Assembly (NCBI GenBank): GCA_947629905.1
Contig: CANRFM010000022.1
Coordinates: 1 to 33,186, forward strand
Length of the DNA stretch: 33,186 nt
Direction of reading: 5' to 3'
From: an uncultured Clostridia bacterium
GTDB taxonomy: Bacteria; Bacillota; Clostridia; Oscillospirales; Ruminococcaceae
A model generated the notes under the pieces. The model was given only the letters and a program-made list of their open reading frames with translations. It did not search any database and had not been told where the DNA came from. This document shows positions 9,321 through 17,111 of this stretch, piece by piece (position 1 is the stretch's first letter; every line of letters begins with the position of its first letter). A program made the translations under genes and the position numbers.

Positions 9321-10466
9321 TCAGGTTTCCTGTTCCATCACCTGTATATAATACGTTTCGCCTGCCGGCACTGCCGTTTGCCATGCAAGTATGCAGGGGA
9401 TCGTTCCGGCAGCCGAACGCAGCAGATCTGCATTGGCAGCGGTAGCATCATCCACCGTCAGTACAGCACCTGCGATCGTCAGCATCTGCGCAGCAGAAAG
9501 CGCATCGCTTTCGTTATTGAGGATTCGTCTCCCCTCTGCGCCGATATAAAAGACCGCATTCGGGGCAGCTTCTTGGAGCTGCTCCACGGTATCTGCCAGT
9601 GCCGTATAGCGGTCCGCAGCCCCGCAGCGTGGGTCAAGCTGTGCGAGCTGCTCGTCTGTAAATGCCGGAAACGTCAGCCCCTCGCAGACAAATTCCTGAA
9701 ACCCGGTCATATAGATCTCACTGGTCAGCTCCGCAAGGTACTGCCTTGCCAAGTCGCTGAACGGTGACATCCACGGCTTGCCGTCCGCTTCAGGCGGTGC
9801 ATCCAGCCAGTATTCCCCGCTGCCCGCTATGCGGTATGCCGCATCCATAAAGCTCTTCGGGTACAGATTATCCTCAAAGAGATTGATAACAGCGACCGGG
9901 GTAAAACCTTTTTTCAGGATCGCATCATAGATCGTGTTCAAAGGCAGGAATGCCTGAACGGCATCCGTGCGCTTGACATCCGCATTGGCAGAAGCGTAGT
10001 AGATCGTTCCGCCCGCTGTTTTCAGGGGTACAAGCACATGAGTCGTCCCTGCTGGAACGGCATTCAGTGCTGCCGCAAGCGTTTCCTCCGTGGCAAGCGC
10101 ATCCGTGGAAAGCTCTAAGCCCCGCATTTCCAGTGCCACAGCATCGGACTGCATTTCAGTGGGGGCTTCTGTCGGCGGTGCAGGGGCTTCCGTGACGGGT
10201 TCTGTCAGTTCTGCGGACAGTATGGTTTCGGGCTGTGCAGTCTGTGCGGCTTCTGTGGTTTCAGTGTGTTCTTTCGGGGCAGAAAGTACATTCTGCTCCT
10301 GTAAAAAGCGCAGCACAGGTCCTCCGGCACTGTACCCCACAAAGCCCAGAACGCCTGCACACAGTACTGTCACCAAAATAGCACCCGTATTGCTCCGGAA
10401 GGCACGCAGACGCTCAAAACGGGTCTTTTCCCGATAGATTTTCCGTCCCTTCGGTTTGAATTTCAT
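9321..10466 (-). CDS. Membrane-anchored putative glycoside-hydrolase-like protein
   Basis: 381-residue protein. A basic cytoplasmic tail (about 1-26) is followed by one membrane span (about 27-50), then a Thr/Glu/Pro-rich linker (about 60-110), then an extracellular domain. The domain resembles the 'putative glycoside hydrolase' TIM-barrel family (DUF4015 type): GFTPVAVINLFEDN, then WLDAPPEADGKPWMSPFSDL, then ELTSEIYMTGFQEFVCEGLTF, the usual places for strand-loop active-site segments. The canonical Asp/Glu pair is not clear, so activity is unproven. It lies 44 bases after rnfA and 53 before hprK in the same operon. The ribosome site is poor: GGAG lies 13 bases from the ATG, and a tiny frame ATGGATCTCGGATGA ends across the start, hinting at coupling. 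Domain call is inference from motif shape. Confidence 0.6.
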   Translation of the reverse strand: MKFKPKGRKIYREKTRFERLRAFRSNTGAILVTVLCAGVLGFVGYSAGGPVLRFLQEQNVLSAPKEHTETTEAAQTAQPETILSAELTEPVTEAPAPPTEAPTEMQSDAVALEMRGLELSTDALATEETLAAALNAVPAGTTHVLVPLKTAGGTIYYASANADVKRTDAVQAFLPLNTIYDAILKKGFTPVAVINLFEDNLYPKSFMDAAYRIAGSGEYWLDAPPEADGKPWMSPFSDLARQYLAELTSEIYMTGFQEFVCEGLTFPAFTDEQLAQLDPRCGAADRYTALADTVEQLQEAAPNAVFYIGAEGRRILNNESDALSAAQMLTIAGAVLTVDDATAANADLLRSAAGTIPCILAWQTAVPAGETYYIQVMEQET

Positions 10467-10510
10467 CCGAGATCCATTGCTCCTCTCATGTTCTCTCTAT
10501 CTAAAATCTA

Positions 10511-11134
10511 TTATCCAATGGAATAGATCGCCATCGATAAAAGCCCGATGAAAACGATCGCTGCCGGAAAGCCCCGGAAAGCTGCCGGAACTTCTTTGGC
10601 ATAAAGCCGTTCCCTGACAGCGGAGATCATCACTGCCGCTAACAGGAAGCCAAGTCCCTCCTGCAAACCGAACAGCAATGCGCCCGTGAAGGTGTGCCGG
10701 TCAGCCAGTACATTTCCCAGAAAAAGGAAAGGCAGACTACCCGGTTCAGCAGGGAACGCCAGATACAGTGTGCCCATAACAGCACAGTTGAATGCCGAAA
10801 GGTGAACATATTTTTTGAAAGCGGCAAAGCGCTCTCCTAAAAAGCGGTACAGCACCAACAGCACTGCGCCGTAAAGCAGACTGACGACCGCCGTGTATAA
10901 TAACGGCTGCACCAGCCGGTTTATTTCTTCCGGCAGTGCCGCAAGTCCCAGCCCGAAATAGAGTACCTGAATGCCCATGCTTGCCAGTGCGGAAAAAATC
11001 GTCATCAAAGCCGCTAACAGCGGCAGTCTCGAACGGTTCCGGGCAGCAGCCATCAAAGTGCTCGTGCCAAGTGCCTGTGTAAAGATCAGATTTTCCAGCA
11101 GCAGCGACACCAGTGCAGTCAACAGCCAGCTCAT
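10511..11134 (-). CDS. RnfA/RsxA-like integral membrane protein lacking a cluster cysteine
   Basis: 207-residue, six-span-like membrane protein of the RnfA/RnfE/NqrD/NqrE family. The sequence shows ENLIFTQALGTST near residues 14-26, NCAVMGTLY at 116-124, GLGFLLAAVMISAVRERL at about 160-177 and an end PAAFRGFPAAIVFIGLLSMAI, all matching RnfA order. In true RnfA a Cys near position 25 helps bind an intramembrane 2Fe-2S cluster; here that position is Ser25, while the second Cys (Cys117) remains. The start is the ATG at 11134: it overlaps the rnfE stop as ATGA and has AGGAGG just upstream. A longer in-frame reading further upstream runs through rnfE and is not used. Partner proteins RnfB, RnfC and RnfG are absent here, so electron transport is doubtful. 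Confidence 0.82.
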   Translation of the reverse strand: MSWLLTALVSLLLENLIFTQALGTSTLMAAARNRSRLPLLAALMTIFSALASMGIQVLYFGLGLAALPEEINRLVQPLLYTAVVSLLYGAVLLVLYRFLGERFAAFKKYVHLSAFNCAVMGTLYLAFPAEPGSLPFLFLGNVLADRHTFTGALLFGLQEGLGFLLAAVMISAVRERLYAKEVPAAFRGFPAAIVFIGLLSMAIYSIG

Positions 11135-11772
11135 GCATCCTCCTGTTTCTGTGCGAACAGCGCACGGTGCAGGGCGCACAGTACGCCCAATAGGATAAAG
11201 CCGCCCCATGGTGCCGCAAAGCCACGCAGCAACAGCGGCATATCCACAGCATGACCGGACAGGCTGCCGTATGCCAGTATCTCCCGGATACAGCCTGCCG
11301 CACACGCTGTCAGACAGAATCCGGCAATATGAAACAGCAGCGCCCCCGTCATCAGCGTTCTGCGTAGGCGGTAAAAATACAGCTCCGAGTGCAGCACGAT
11401 GAAAGAATTTACCGTCAGCAGCGGCAGATAGAGGAAGGCATTCCCCAGAAGATCTGTACCGGGCATCTGCATGGAGCGCAATGCCGCATAGGTTTCCGGG
11501 CTGATATATTCGCAGAGAAGTACTGCCGGGATATAGACGACCGCAGCCGTCAGCGCATACAGCATGATACGCACCGCATAGGGCAGTTTCTTCGGGTAGA
11601 ATGAACCAACAAACACACTCACCGCCGTAATGACTGCAAATGCGAAAGACAGCAGCAGCGCCTTGTGCAGCGTATTGCAGCAGACCACGATCGGGGCAAT
11701 GACCATACCCTCCGAAAGCACAGCATTGCGGCGGAGCAGTCCGTCCGTGACAGAAAATGTTCCGGGTCTCAT
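11131..11772 (-). CDS. RnfE/RsxE-like integral membrane protein lacking both cluster cysteines
   Basis: 213-residue membrane protein matching RnfE by order of motifs: NAVLSEGMVIAP at 16-27 (family NPVLVQLLGLCP), LPLLTVNS at 116-123 (family IPLIVVNC) and GCIREILAYGSLSG near 160-173 (family G-IRE-LG-GTLFG). Counting from the shared Asn16, the family Cys falls on Ala26, and the NC pair reads Asn122-Ser123, so both Cys expected to hold the intramembrane 2Fe-2S cluster are missing. The other Cys of the protein do not fall at those positions. The start overlaps the rnfD stop by 4 bases (ATGA) and the stop overlaps the rnfA start the same way, so production of the three is probably stoichiometric. 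Family is fairly sure; function is open. Confidence 0.82.
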   Translation of the reverse strand: MRPGTFSVTDGLLRRNAVLSEGMVIAPIVVCCNTLHKALLLSFAFAVITAVSVFVGSFYPKKLPYAVRIMLYALTAAVVYIPAVLLCEYISPETYAALRSMQMPGTDLLGNAFLYLPLLTVNSFIVLHSELYFYRLRRTLMTGALLFHIAGFCLTACAAGCIREILAYGSLSGHAVDMPLLLRGFAAPWGGFILLGVLCALHRALFAQKQEDA

Positions 11773-12686
11773 TCCGCCTCCACCTGCTTTCTCTCCGTCT
11801 GGTCAGGTTCTTGCTTGTCACGGTGCAGTGCCCGCCAGAGCGGACAAAGCAGCATGACTGCCGTGACCGGTGCATATTCGAGCTGATATTCCGACAGCAG
11901 GAAAACAGCCGCAAGTCCTGTCGCCAGTGCAGCGATATAATCCGTCAGACCCTCTCCGGGCATCACGCACGGGTCAGCCACCAGAAACAGCGCCGAGAAT
12001 AAAAACATATTACCCGTCAGCACCTGCATCGGCAAGCCAAAAGCCAATACCGCAGTTATCACGCCAACAAGGTAGCCAAACACGCCCCAGAAAGACAGCT
12101 GTCTGCGCAACACAAGCACGATCAGCCCTACCATCAGCAAAAGCAGACATCCCGTGCCAAGCTGCGTGCGCACTGCGCCGATCAGAATGTCAAATGCCCC
12201 CGTGCGGACACCGGCACTCCGGTTCAGTTCCGCACTGAAAGAAGCGGCAACCTCTGCCCGTGAGCCGAACAGGGCAAATTTTTCCCCTGCTGCCGGGCAC
12301 AGAAGCACCTCATCCCGCCAACACAGCACCGCAAACAGATACCCTGCCGCAGCCGGCGGAAACAGCAGATCATGCCGGTAGCCGAAAATATGTGTCATTC
12401 CCACAGCAAACACGGTACTTAGCAGCACAATAGAATACGGCACACTTGCTGGTAACAGCATGGCTAAGATCAGCGCATTCCCGATGTTGGAAAAGTCTAC
12501 CAGCCGGTAGGTCTTCCCCTGCAGGAACAGGCAGGCAAAATCTGTCACGACCGCCGTAACGGCTGCCAGTCCGTAGATCGCCGCTGCCCGTATGCCGTAA
12601 AAGCACACCCCGGCGATCACGACCGAAAGCACCACAGCCCAGTATTCCGGGCGGCGGACCGGGCGGGCAGACCTGTATCGGTTCAA
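11769..12686 (-). CDS. RnfD-like membrane protein lacking the flavinylation threonine
   Basis: 305-residue polytopic protein of the RnfD/NqrB family. Motifs seen in order: VDFSNIGNALILAMLLPAS at about 63-81 (family DFSA--T-LLLA--LPP), the HIFGYRHDLLFPPAAAGYLF stretch at 99-118 (family FGG-G-N-FNPA--GY-FL) and LFLVADPCVMPGEG near the end (family ATDPVTSP). In functional RnfD an SGAT motif receives covalent FMN on its Thr; the corresponding place reads Thr162-Gly-Ala-Phe165, so the acceptor Thr is Phe. The following NxxGSxGE-like loop is also altered (AVRTQLGTG). The start overlaps the rpe stop by 4 bases. No ApbE flavin transferase gene is in the window. Confidence 0.82.
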   Translation of the reverse strand: MNRYRSARPVRRPEYWAVVLSVVIAGVCFYGIRAAAIYGLAAVTAVVTDFACLFLQGKTYRLVDFSNIGNALILAMLLPASVPYSIVLLSTVFAVGMTHIFGYRHDLLFPPAAAGYLFAVLCWRDEVLLCPAAGEKFALFGSRAEVAASFSAELNRSAGVRTGAFDILIGAVRTQLGTGCLLLLMVGLIVLVLRRQLSFWGVFGYLVGVITAVLAFGLPMQVLTGNMFLFSALFLVADPCVMPGEGLTDYIAALATGLAAVFLLSEYQLEYAPVTAVMLLCPLWRALHRDKQEPDQTERKQVEAE

Positions 12687-13342
12687 AGAGCTGCCTCCCC
12701 GCTATGGCGCAGCCATGCCACGGCTTCACGCATATCCTGCTGCGCAAACAGCCAGCTCCCTGCCACAAGCACATCCGTTCCTGCCTTTGCCGCAGCGGGC
12801 GCTGTTTCCGTACAAATGCCGCCGTCTGCCGAGAGCAGGATCTTCCGTGTGCCGATCATGCTGCGCACTTCGGCGATCTTGGCGGTCATGTCTGTGAGAT
12901 AACTCTGCCCGCCGAAGCCGGGTTCTACGGTCATCACAAGGATACTGTCCAGCTCGTCCAGAAACGGCAGAAGCGCTTTGGCAGGGGTAGCCGGTTTCAG
13001 GGAAATACCTGCCTGACAGCCTGCATCATGGATCGCTTGGATCGTCCGGAACGGGTCGCTCCTGCTTTCCAGATGAAAGGTCAGCATATCTGCCCCTGCT
13101 TCCGCAAAATTTTTGACATACAAGCAGGGATCTTCGATCATCAGGTGTACATCCATAAACAAGGAAGATGCCTTTGCCAATGCCTTGAGCACAGGCAGTC
13201 CGAAAGAAATATTCGGCACAAAGCAGCCGTCCATGACATCAAAATGCAGCATATCCACACCAGCCTGCTTTAGACTGTGCAGCGCATCCGCAAGATGCAG
13301 CATATCCGCACTCAGAAGCGAGGCAGAAATTTTCTGTTCCAA
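12683..13342 (-). CDS. rpe: Ribulose-phosphate 3-epimerase
   Basis: Cytoplasmic TIM-barrel enzyme interconverting ribulose-5-phosphate and xylulose-5-phosphate in the pentose phosphate pathway. Family motifs: SASLLSAD at the N terminus, MLHFDVMDGCFVPNISFG with the catalytic Asp and metal His, ESRSDPFRTIQAIH, MTVEPGFGGQ, and LSADGGI. I place the start at the TTG at 13342 (219 residues, family length), which has GGAGGT 6 bases upstream. The ATG at 13378 is only about 15 bases past the -10 box, with no good ribosome site and an N-terminal tail foreign to the family. First gene of the long operon; its stop overlaps rnfD. Confidence 0.92.
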   Translation of the reverse strand: MEQKISASLLSADMLHLADALHSLKQAGVDMLHFDVMDGCFVPNISFGLPVLKALAKASSLFMDVHLMIEDPCLYVKNFAEAGADMLTFHLESRSDPFRTIQAIHDAGCQAGISLKPATPAKALLPFLDELDSILVMTVEPGFGGQSYLTDMTAKIAEVRSMIGTRKILLSADGGICTETAPAAAKAGTDVLVAGSWLFAQQDMREAVAWLRHSGEAAL

Positions 13343-13392
13343 GACAGTACCTCCGTCAATTCCTTTTTCGAGGCGCATACGCCCCTTATACT

Positions 13393-13421
13393 ATTATACC
13401 GAAAAAAATCCGTTTCGTCAA
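13393..13421 (-). promoter_or_regulatory. Sigma-A-type promoter of the rpe-rnf-hprK-dnaE operon
   Basis: On the minus strand TTGACG (13421-13416), a 17-base spacer and a perfect TATAAT (13398-13393). Predicted start of transcription is near 13386, giving a leader of about 45 bases to the TTG start of rpe. No other promoter of this quality was seen upstream of the later genes, so it may drive all ten. Confidence 0.8.
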
Positions 13422-13476
13422 TAGGGCGCACAGGTTTTTCCGGAAATTTATGCAAACCGCCCCCGCTGCCGGTCTA

Positions 13477-13495
13477 ATGCGTAAAGCTTTCGCAT
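13477..13495. other. Short near-palindrome upstream of the flippase gene
   Basis: ATGCG and CGCAT flank a central AAAGCTTT (one extra T on the left arm). It lies between the divergent rpe promoter and the flippase gene, 33 bases before the latter's start. It could be an operator or only a chance dyad. No clear promoter for the flippase gene was found beside it. Confidence 0.25.
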
Positions 13496-13527
13496 AAAAT
13501 GCCAACAGGATAGAAAGGGGGACAGCC

Positions 13528-15054
13528 ATGCGGCGCAATATTTTACGGGACACCATTCTGCTGACTGTCATTCAGATGCTGCTTGACGGGCTTTCCCTGC
13601 TGCTGAATGTGTTCATGACGGCACAGCTTGGCACGGAAGCGATCGGGATACTCACGCTGACGGCTTCTTTTTTCCGGCTTGCCTCTGTGACGGCGAGCGG
13701 GAATGTCTTTCTGTGCGTGAGCCGTTTCCTTTCTGAGGAGCTTGGCAGACGGCAGCGTGATCCGCAGAGGATGCTCGGCTACTGCACGGGTGTCAGCCTT
13801 GTGTTAAGTTTCTGCACGGCAGGGGTGCTGCTCCTGTTTGCACCGCAGTGCAGTGTACAGTTCCTGAAAAGCCCGGAACTGACCTCGCCCTTGCGGCTGA
13901 TGGCGGCTTCGCTGCCGCTGCTGACGGTCGCTGCCTGTGTCAAGGGGCGGTTCAATGCCTGCTGCCGGGCAGGGGTCTGTGCGGCTTCGGACGGCATTGA
14001 ATTTTTAGTGCGGACAGCTTGCATGGCAGGGACAGTCCTCCTGCACAAGCCGGAAAGCCCGGCAGCCCTGTGTACCATGACGGCAGTCAGCACCATTGCC
14101 GGGGCAGGGGCTTCTCTGCTGTTCATGCTGTGCTTTCTGCCGTCCTGTCCGCTTGCAAGAACGGGAAAGACTTCCGTTACCCTCCTGCAATACATCCGGC
14201 TTGCCGTGCCGGTCATGTTGGGTTCGGCGCTGACCTCTTTTTTAAGCTCTGCTAACGATGCCCTCGTGCCTGTCACGCTGCGGCAGGCTGGCAATTCCAC
14301 GGCGGAGGCATTCAGTCAGTTCGGGCTGTTTGAAGCCATTATCATCCCGACACTGTTCTTTCCATCTACCATCCTCTGCTCCTTGGCGGGTATCCTTGTA
14401 ACGGAGACGGCAAGGGAGACTGCTGCCGGGCGGCAGGAGCGTGTCCGGGCGCTCACGGAGAAAACGCTCCGGCAGACGATCGTCTATGCGGTATTCATCA
14501 CGATGCTGATGCTGCTGTTCGGGCAGGAACTGGGTGTTCTCCTCGGCGGGGGTGCTGCGGCGGGGAATATGATCGTTCTCCTTGCGCCGGTCGTGCCGTT
14601 CATCTATCTGGAGATCGTCTTAGAGAGCATCATCAAGGGCATCGGCGCACAGGCGTTTTCCTCCCTGAATTACCTCTGCGAATATGTGATACGCATTTCA
14701 ATCGTGCTGGTTTGTATCCCGCTGTTCGGGTTTTACGGGATCGTGCTTTCCTACTACGCAAGCAATATCTGCGGCAATATCAGCCGTCTGGTGCTGGTGT
14801 TCCGGCGCACAAAATTACGCCCCGAACCGGTCAGACTGCTGGGCATTCCGCTGTTTGCGGCAGTCTTTGCGGCGCAGGGCGCTGATATGGTCTTCCTATT
14901 GCTGCACGTGCAGCCGGGCGGCAGTGTGCCGGGTATAATCCTGTTTGCCATGCTTGCCTGTGTGCTGTATCTTGCGGTGCAGCGGATCCTGTTCCGGCTG
15001 TATGGTGTCATTCCGGACAGAACTGCGCTAAAAGAAACGGCTTCCGCCGGATAA
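13528..15054 (+). CDS. MOP/MATE-superfamily flippase-like membrane protein
   Basis: 508-residue polytopic protein with about 12-14 hydrophobic spans and few charged stretches. The start MRRNILRDTILLTVIQMLLDG, the early pattern MTAQLGTEAIGILTLTASFF and the middle VPVMLGSALTSFLSSANDALVPV fit the polysaccharide-flippase / SpoVB / MATE superfamily. Such proteins export lipid-linked sugars or drugs. The ribosome site AAGGGGG lies 7 bases before the ATG. It is divergent from rpe and its last 47 bases overlap the end of the opposite-strand phosphoesterase gene. Substrate cannot be told; SpoVB-like lipid or polysaccharide export and multidrug efflux are both possible. Confidence 0.8.
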   Translation: MRRNILRDTILLTVIQMLLDGLSLLLNVFMTAQLGTEAIGILTLTASFFRLASVTASGNVFLCVSRFLSEELGRRQRDPQRMLGYCTGVSLVLSFCTAGVLLLFAPQCSVQFLKSPELTSPLRLMAASLPLLTVAACVKGRFNACCRAGVCAASDGIEFLVRTACMAGTVLLHKPESPAALCTMTAVSTIAGAGASLLFMLCFLPSCPLARTGKTSVTLLQYIRLAVPVMLGSALTSFLSSANDALVPVTLRQAGNSTAEAFSQFGLFEAIIIPTLFFPSTILCSLAGILVTETARETAAGRQERVRALTEKTLRQTIVYAVFITMLMLLFGQELGVLLGGGAAAGNMIVLLAPVVPFIYLEIVLESIIKGIGAQAFSSLNYLCEYVIRISIVLVCIPLFGFYGIVLSYYASNICGNISRLVLVFRRTKLRPEPVRLLGIPLFAAVFAAQGADMVFLLLHVQPGGSVPGIILFAMLACVLYLAVQRILFRLYGVIPDRTALKETASAG

Positions 15055-15544
15055 GGCTGTCGAGTGTCTGCGGCGTGAAGTCATTGAGGTCGACCCCGGC
15101 ATTGAAAGCTCGCTCCTGCCGGAGCATAATGCGGTTGACCTCGCTGTTGTGGACATGACCGTAAATATGATAGCTGCCCCGGAAAAAACCGTCCCATTCA
15201 TAGATCGGGTAGTGGAACAGCACCACACGCCGCCCATTATCCTCGATGCAGAGGTATTCCTGTATGCTCTCAAAGTGCCTGTTGAAATTTCCTTTCTGTA
15301 GATGCCGCCTGTCATGATTGCCGATGATGAGATGCTTTTTGCCGTTGAGACGGGGGAGGATCTCTTCCGGTCTGCCCTTGAAGAACACGTCACCGAGCAG
15401 GTAGACTTCATCTTCTGCCTGTACAACACTGTTCCAGTTTTCCATCAGTACCCGGTTCATTTCTTCCACATCGGCAAATGGACGGTGACAGAAGTGCAGG
15501 ATCGCTTCATGCCCGAAATGGGGGTCTGCGGTATAGTAGATCAT
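15008..15544 (-). CDS. Calcineurin-like metallophosphoesterase
   Basis: 178-residue single-domain enzyme with the full metal-binding set: DPHFGH at 7-12, LLGDVFFKG (GD), IIGNHD (GNHD), FHYP and YGHVH. This compact form resembles small phage-like and bacterial phosphoesterases of unknown substrate; nucleotide or phosphodiester hydrolysis is likely, but the target is open. AAAGGAG lies about 9 bases before the ATG. The sequence just upstream, TTGACAAATTCATAGAAA, is identical over 18 bases to the -35 region of the pectinase promoter at 32797-32814. Its 3' end overlaps the flippase gene tail to tail by 47 bases. Confidence 0.88.
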   Translation of the reverse strand: MIYYTADPHFGHEAILHFCHRPFADVEEMNRVLMENWNSVVQAEDEVYLLGDVFFKGRPEEILPRLNGKKHLIIGNHDRRHLQKGNFNRHFESIQEYLCIEDNGRRVVLFHYPIYEWDGFFRGSYHIYGHVHNSEVNRIMLRQERAFNAGVDLNDFTPQTLDSLIRRKPFLLAQFCPE

Positions 15545-15687
15545 TCCGGATGCTCCTTTCTATGAATTTGTCAAATCCATACAAAAATATATCTGAAACT
15601 TTGTGCATATCTGCCCCATACAAATTGCCTTCTTCATCCGTATCTATTGACAGAAGCCCGGACAAGGGCATGAAGGAGGAAATTCAT

Positions 15688-17097
15688 ATGAAATTACAGA
15701 AAACAGCTTACACACTGGCAATTTTACTGACACTGCTCACCTGCACGGCGTGCGGTGCAAAAAGCGATGAATCTTACACAAACGGTTTCGCACCTGCTGA
15801 GGTCGGCGGTGCTGCGGCAGACCCTGCACCGCACGGAGAGGCTGAGGGTGCTGTGGATGCCGAGGGCGATGCCGGGGATGTTGTGATGAAAGGGGAGGAC
15901 TATGCCGACGAAGCCCTTGAAGCAGCCGGTGAAGCAGAGGATTCCGCAGACGGACTTGAAGCTGCCCCGGGGGAAGCCATGGGAGATGCACCCGTTCCGG
16001 AAGGACCGGATGTAGTAGACCCGTATGTGGTGGAACCGGATGTGGAAGACCCGGACAGTAAGCTACAAAACGGCGTTCAGGCACAGGCAAGCCTGCTGAC
16101 TGCCGGGCAGTGGAACGACCATGAGAACTGGGGGTTCTTCTCGAATCTGGTCAACACGGGGGTCATTGCTTTCCCAAGTTTCGGGCTTGACCCGACTTGC
16201 CGGGTCGCTGTAACTGCCAAGGCGGCGGACGGAGCTGTCCTGCCGAATGCGACTGCCGAACTCCTCGATGCTGCCGGGAATGTGCTCTGGACATCCGTGA
16301 CGGACAAGGACGGACACGCCTATCTGATCGACAGCACTCGCAGCGGCGTGCAGGTACGGCTTTCCAGCGGCGGTTCACAGCAGACTGCCGACATCGAGGC
16401 AGCCGCTTCCGGCGGTTCGCAGGGCGGCGGAAGTACGGACAGACAGACGGAGATCACCCTTGAAAGCACGCCTGTCCTCTTTGACAAGACACAGGTGATG
16501 TTCATTCTCGATACTACCGGATCGATGGGGGATGAGATGCTCTACCTGCAAAGCGATTTCAGCGCCATTGCCGAGGAGGTCGGTGATGCCGACACCACAT
16601 GGGCAGTCAGCTTTTACAAGGATGCCGGGGACAGCTATGTCACGAGGACAGGCGACTTCACGAACGATGTGAGTGCGATCCGTTCCCAGCTCTCTGCCGA
16701 ATCGGCTGACGGCGGCGGTGACGAACCGGAAGCCGTTGCCGAAGTCCTCAAGGAGACGATGTTCCATGCGGGCTGGCAGGATGATGCTGCCAAGGTCGCA
16801 TTCCTGATCTTTGATGCACCGCCGCATACCGGGCAGGAGGAAACCTTACAGGCTGCCATTGCGGAGGCTTCCCGGCGGGGCATTCACCTTGTTCCGGTCG
16901 TATCCTCGAACGGTTCACGGGATACAGAACTGTTCGGGCGGGCGGCTGCGATCTGCACGAACGGGAGCTATGTGTTCCTGACGGACGATTCCGGTATCGG
17001 TGATTCCCACTTAGAACCCATTATTGGTGACTATGAAGTGGAAAAGCTGCATGACATCATCGTGCGCATCATCCGGGAATACCGGGACGGGCAGTAA
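15688..17097 (+). CDS. Secreted lipoprotein with von Willebrand factor A domain
   Basis: 469 residues from the ATG at 15688, chosen because AAGGAGGA lies 7 bases upstream and a signal peptide starts there; upstream in-frame Mets lack both. The signal peptide ends in a lipobox-like LLTCTACG, so lipid anchoring is likely. Residues about 25-130 form a highly acidic, Ala/Gly/Pro-rich, low-complexity stretch. A carboxypeptidase-regulatory/Cna-B-like beta domain follows (VAVTAKAADGAVLPNATAEL and after). The VWA domain (about 265-469) has the MIDAS motif D275-T-T-G-S-M, plus GGGDEPEAV and IFDAPPH. VWA domains bind proteins or ligands through a metal. It forms a two-gene unit with the lipoprotein gene 15 bases downstream. 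The ligand is unknown. Confidence 0.85.
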   Translation: MKLQKTAYTLAILLTLLTCTACGAKSDESYTNGFAPAEVGGAAADPAPHGEAEGAVDAEGDAGDVVMKGEDYADEALEAAGEAEDSADGLEAAPGEAMGDAPVPEGPDVVDPYVVEPDVEDPDSKLQNGVQAQASLLTAGQWNDHENWGFFSNLVNTGVIAFPSFGLDPTCRVAVTAKAADGAVLPNATAELLDAAGNVLWTSVTDKDGHAYLIDSTRSGVQVRLSSGGSQQTADIEAAASGGSQGGGSTDRQTEITLESTPVLFDKTQVMFILDTTGSMGDEMLYLQSDFSAIAEEVGDADTTWAVSFYKDAGDSYVTRTGDFTNDVSAIRSQLSAESADGGGDEPEAVAEVLKETMFHAGWQDDAAKVAFLIFDAPPHTGQEETLQAAIAEASRRGIHLVPVVSSNGSRDTELFGRAAAICTNGSYVFLTDDSGIGDSHLEPIIGDYEVEKLHDIIVRIIREYRDGQ

Positions 17098-17111
17098 TGG
17101 CAGGAGGCAGT

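Noticed and set aside
11135-11914. N-terminal extension of the rnfA-like frame
   Set aside because: The frame is open through rnfE and into rnfD but its translation is not RnfA-like; the ATGA overlap and AGGAGG set the start at 11134.
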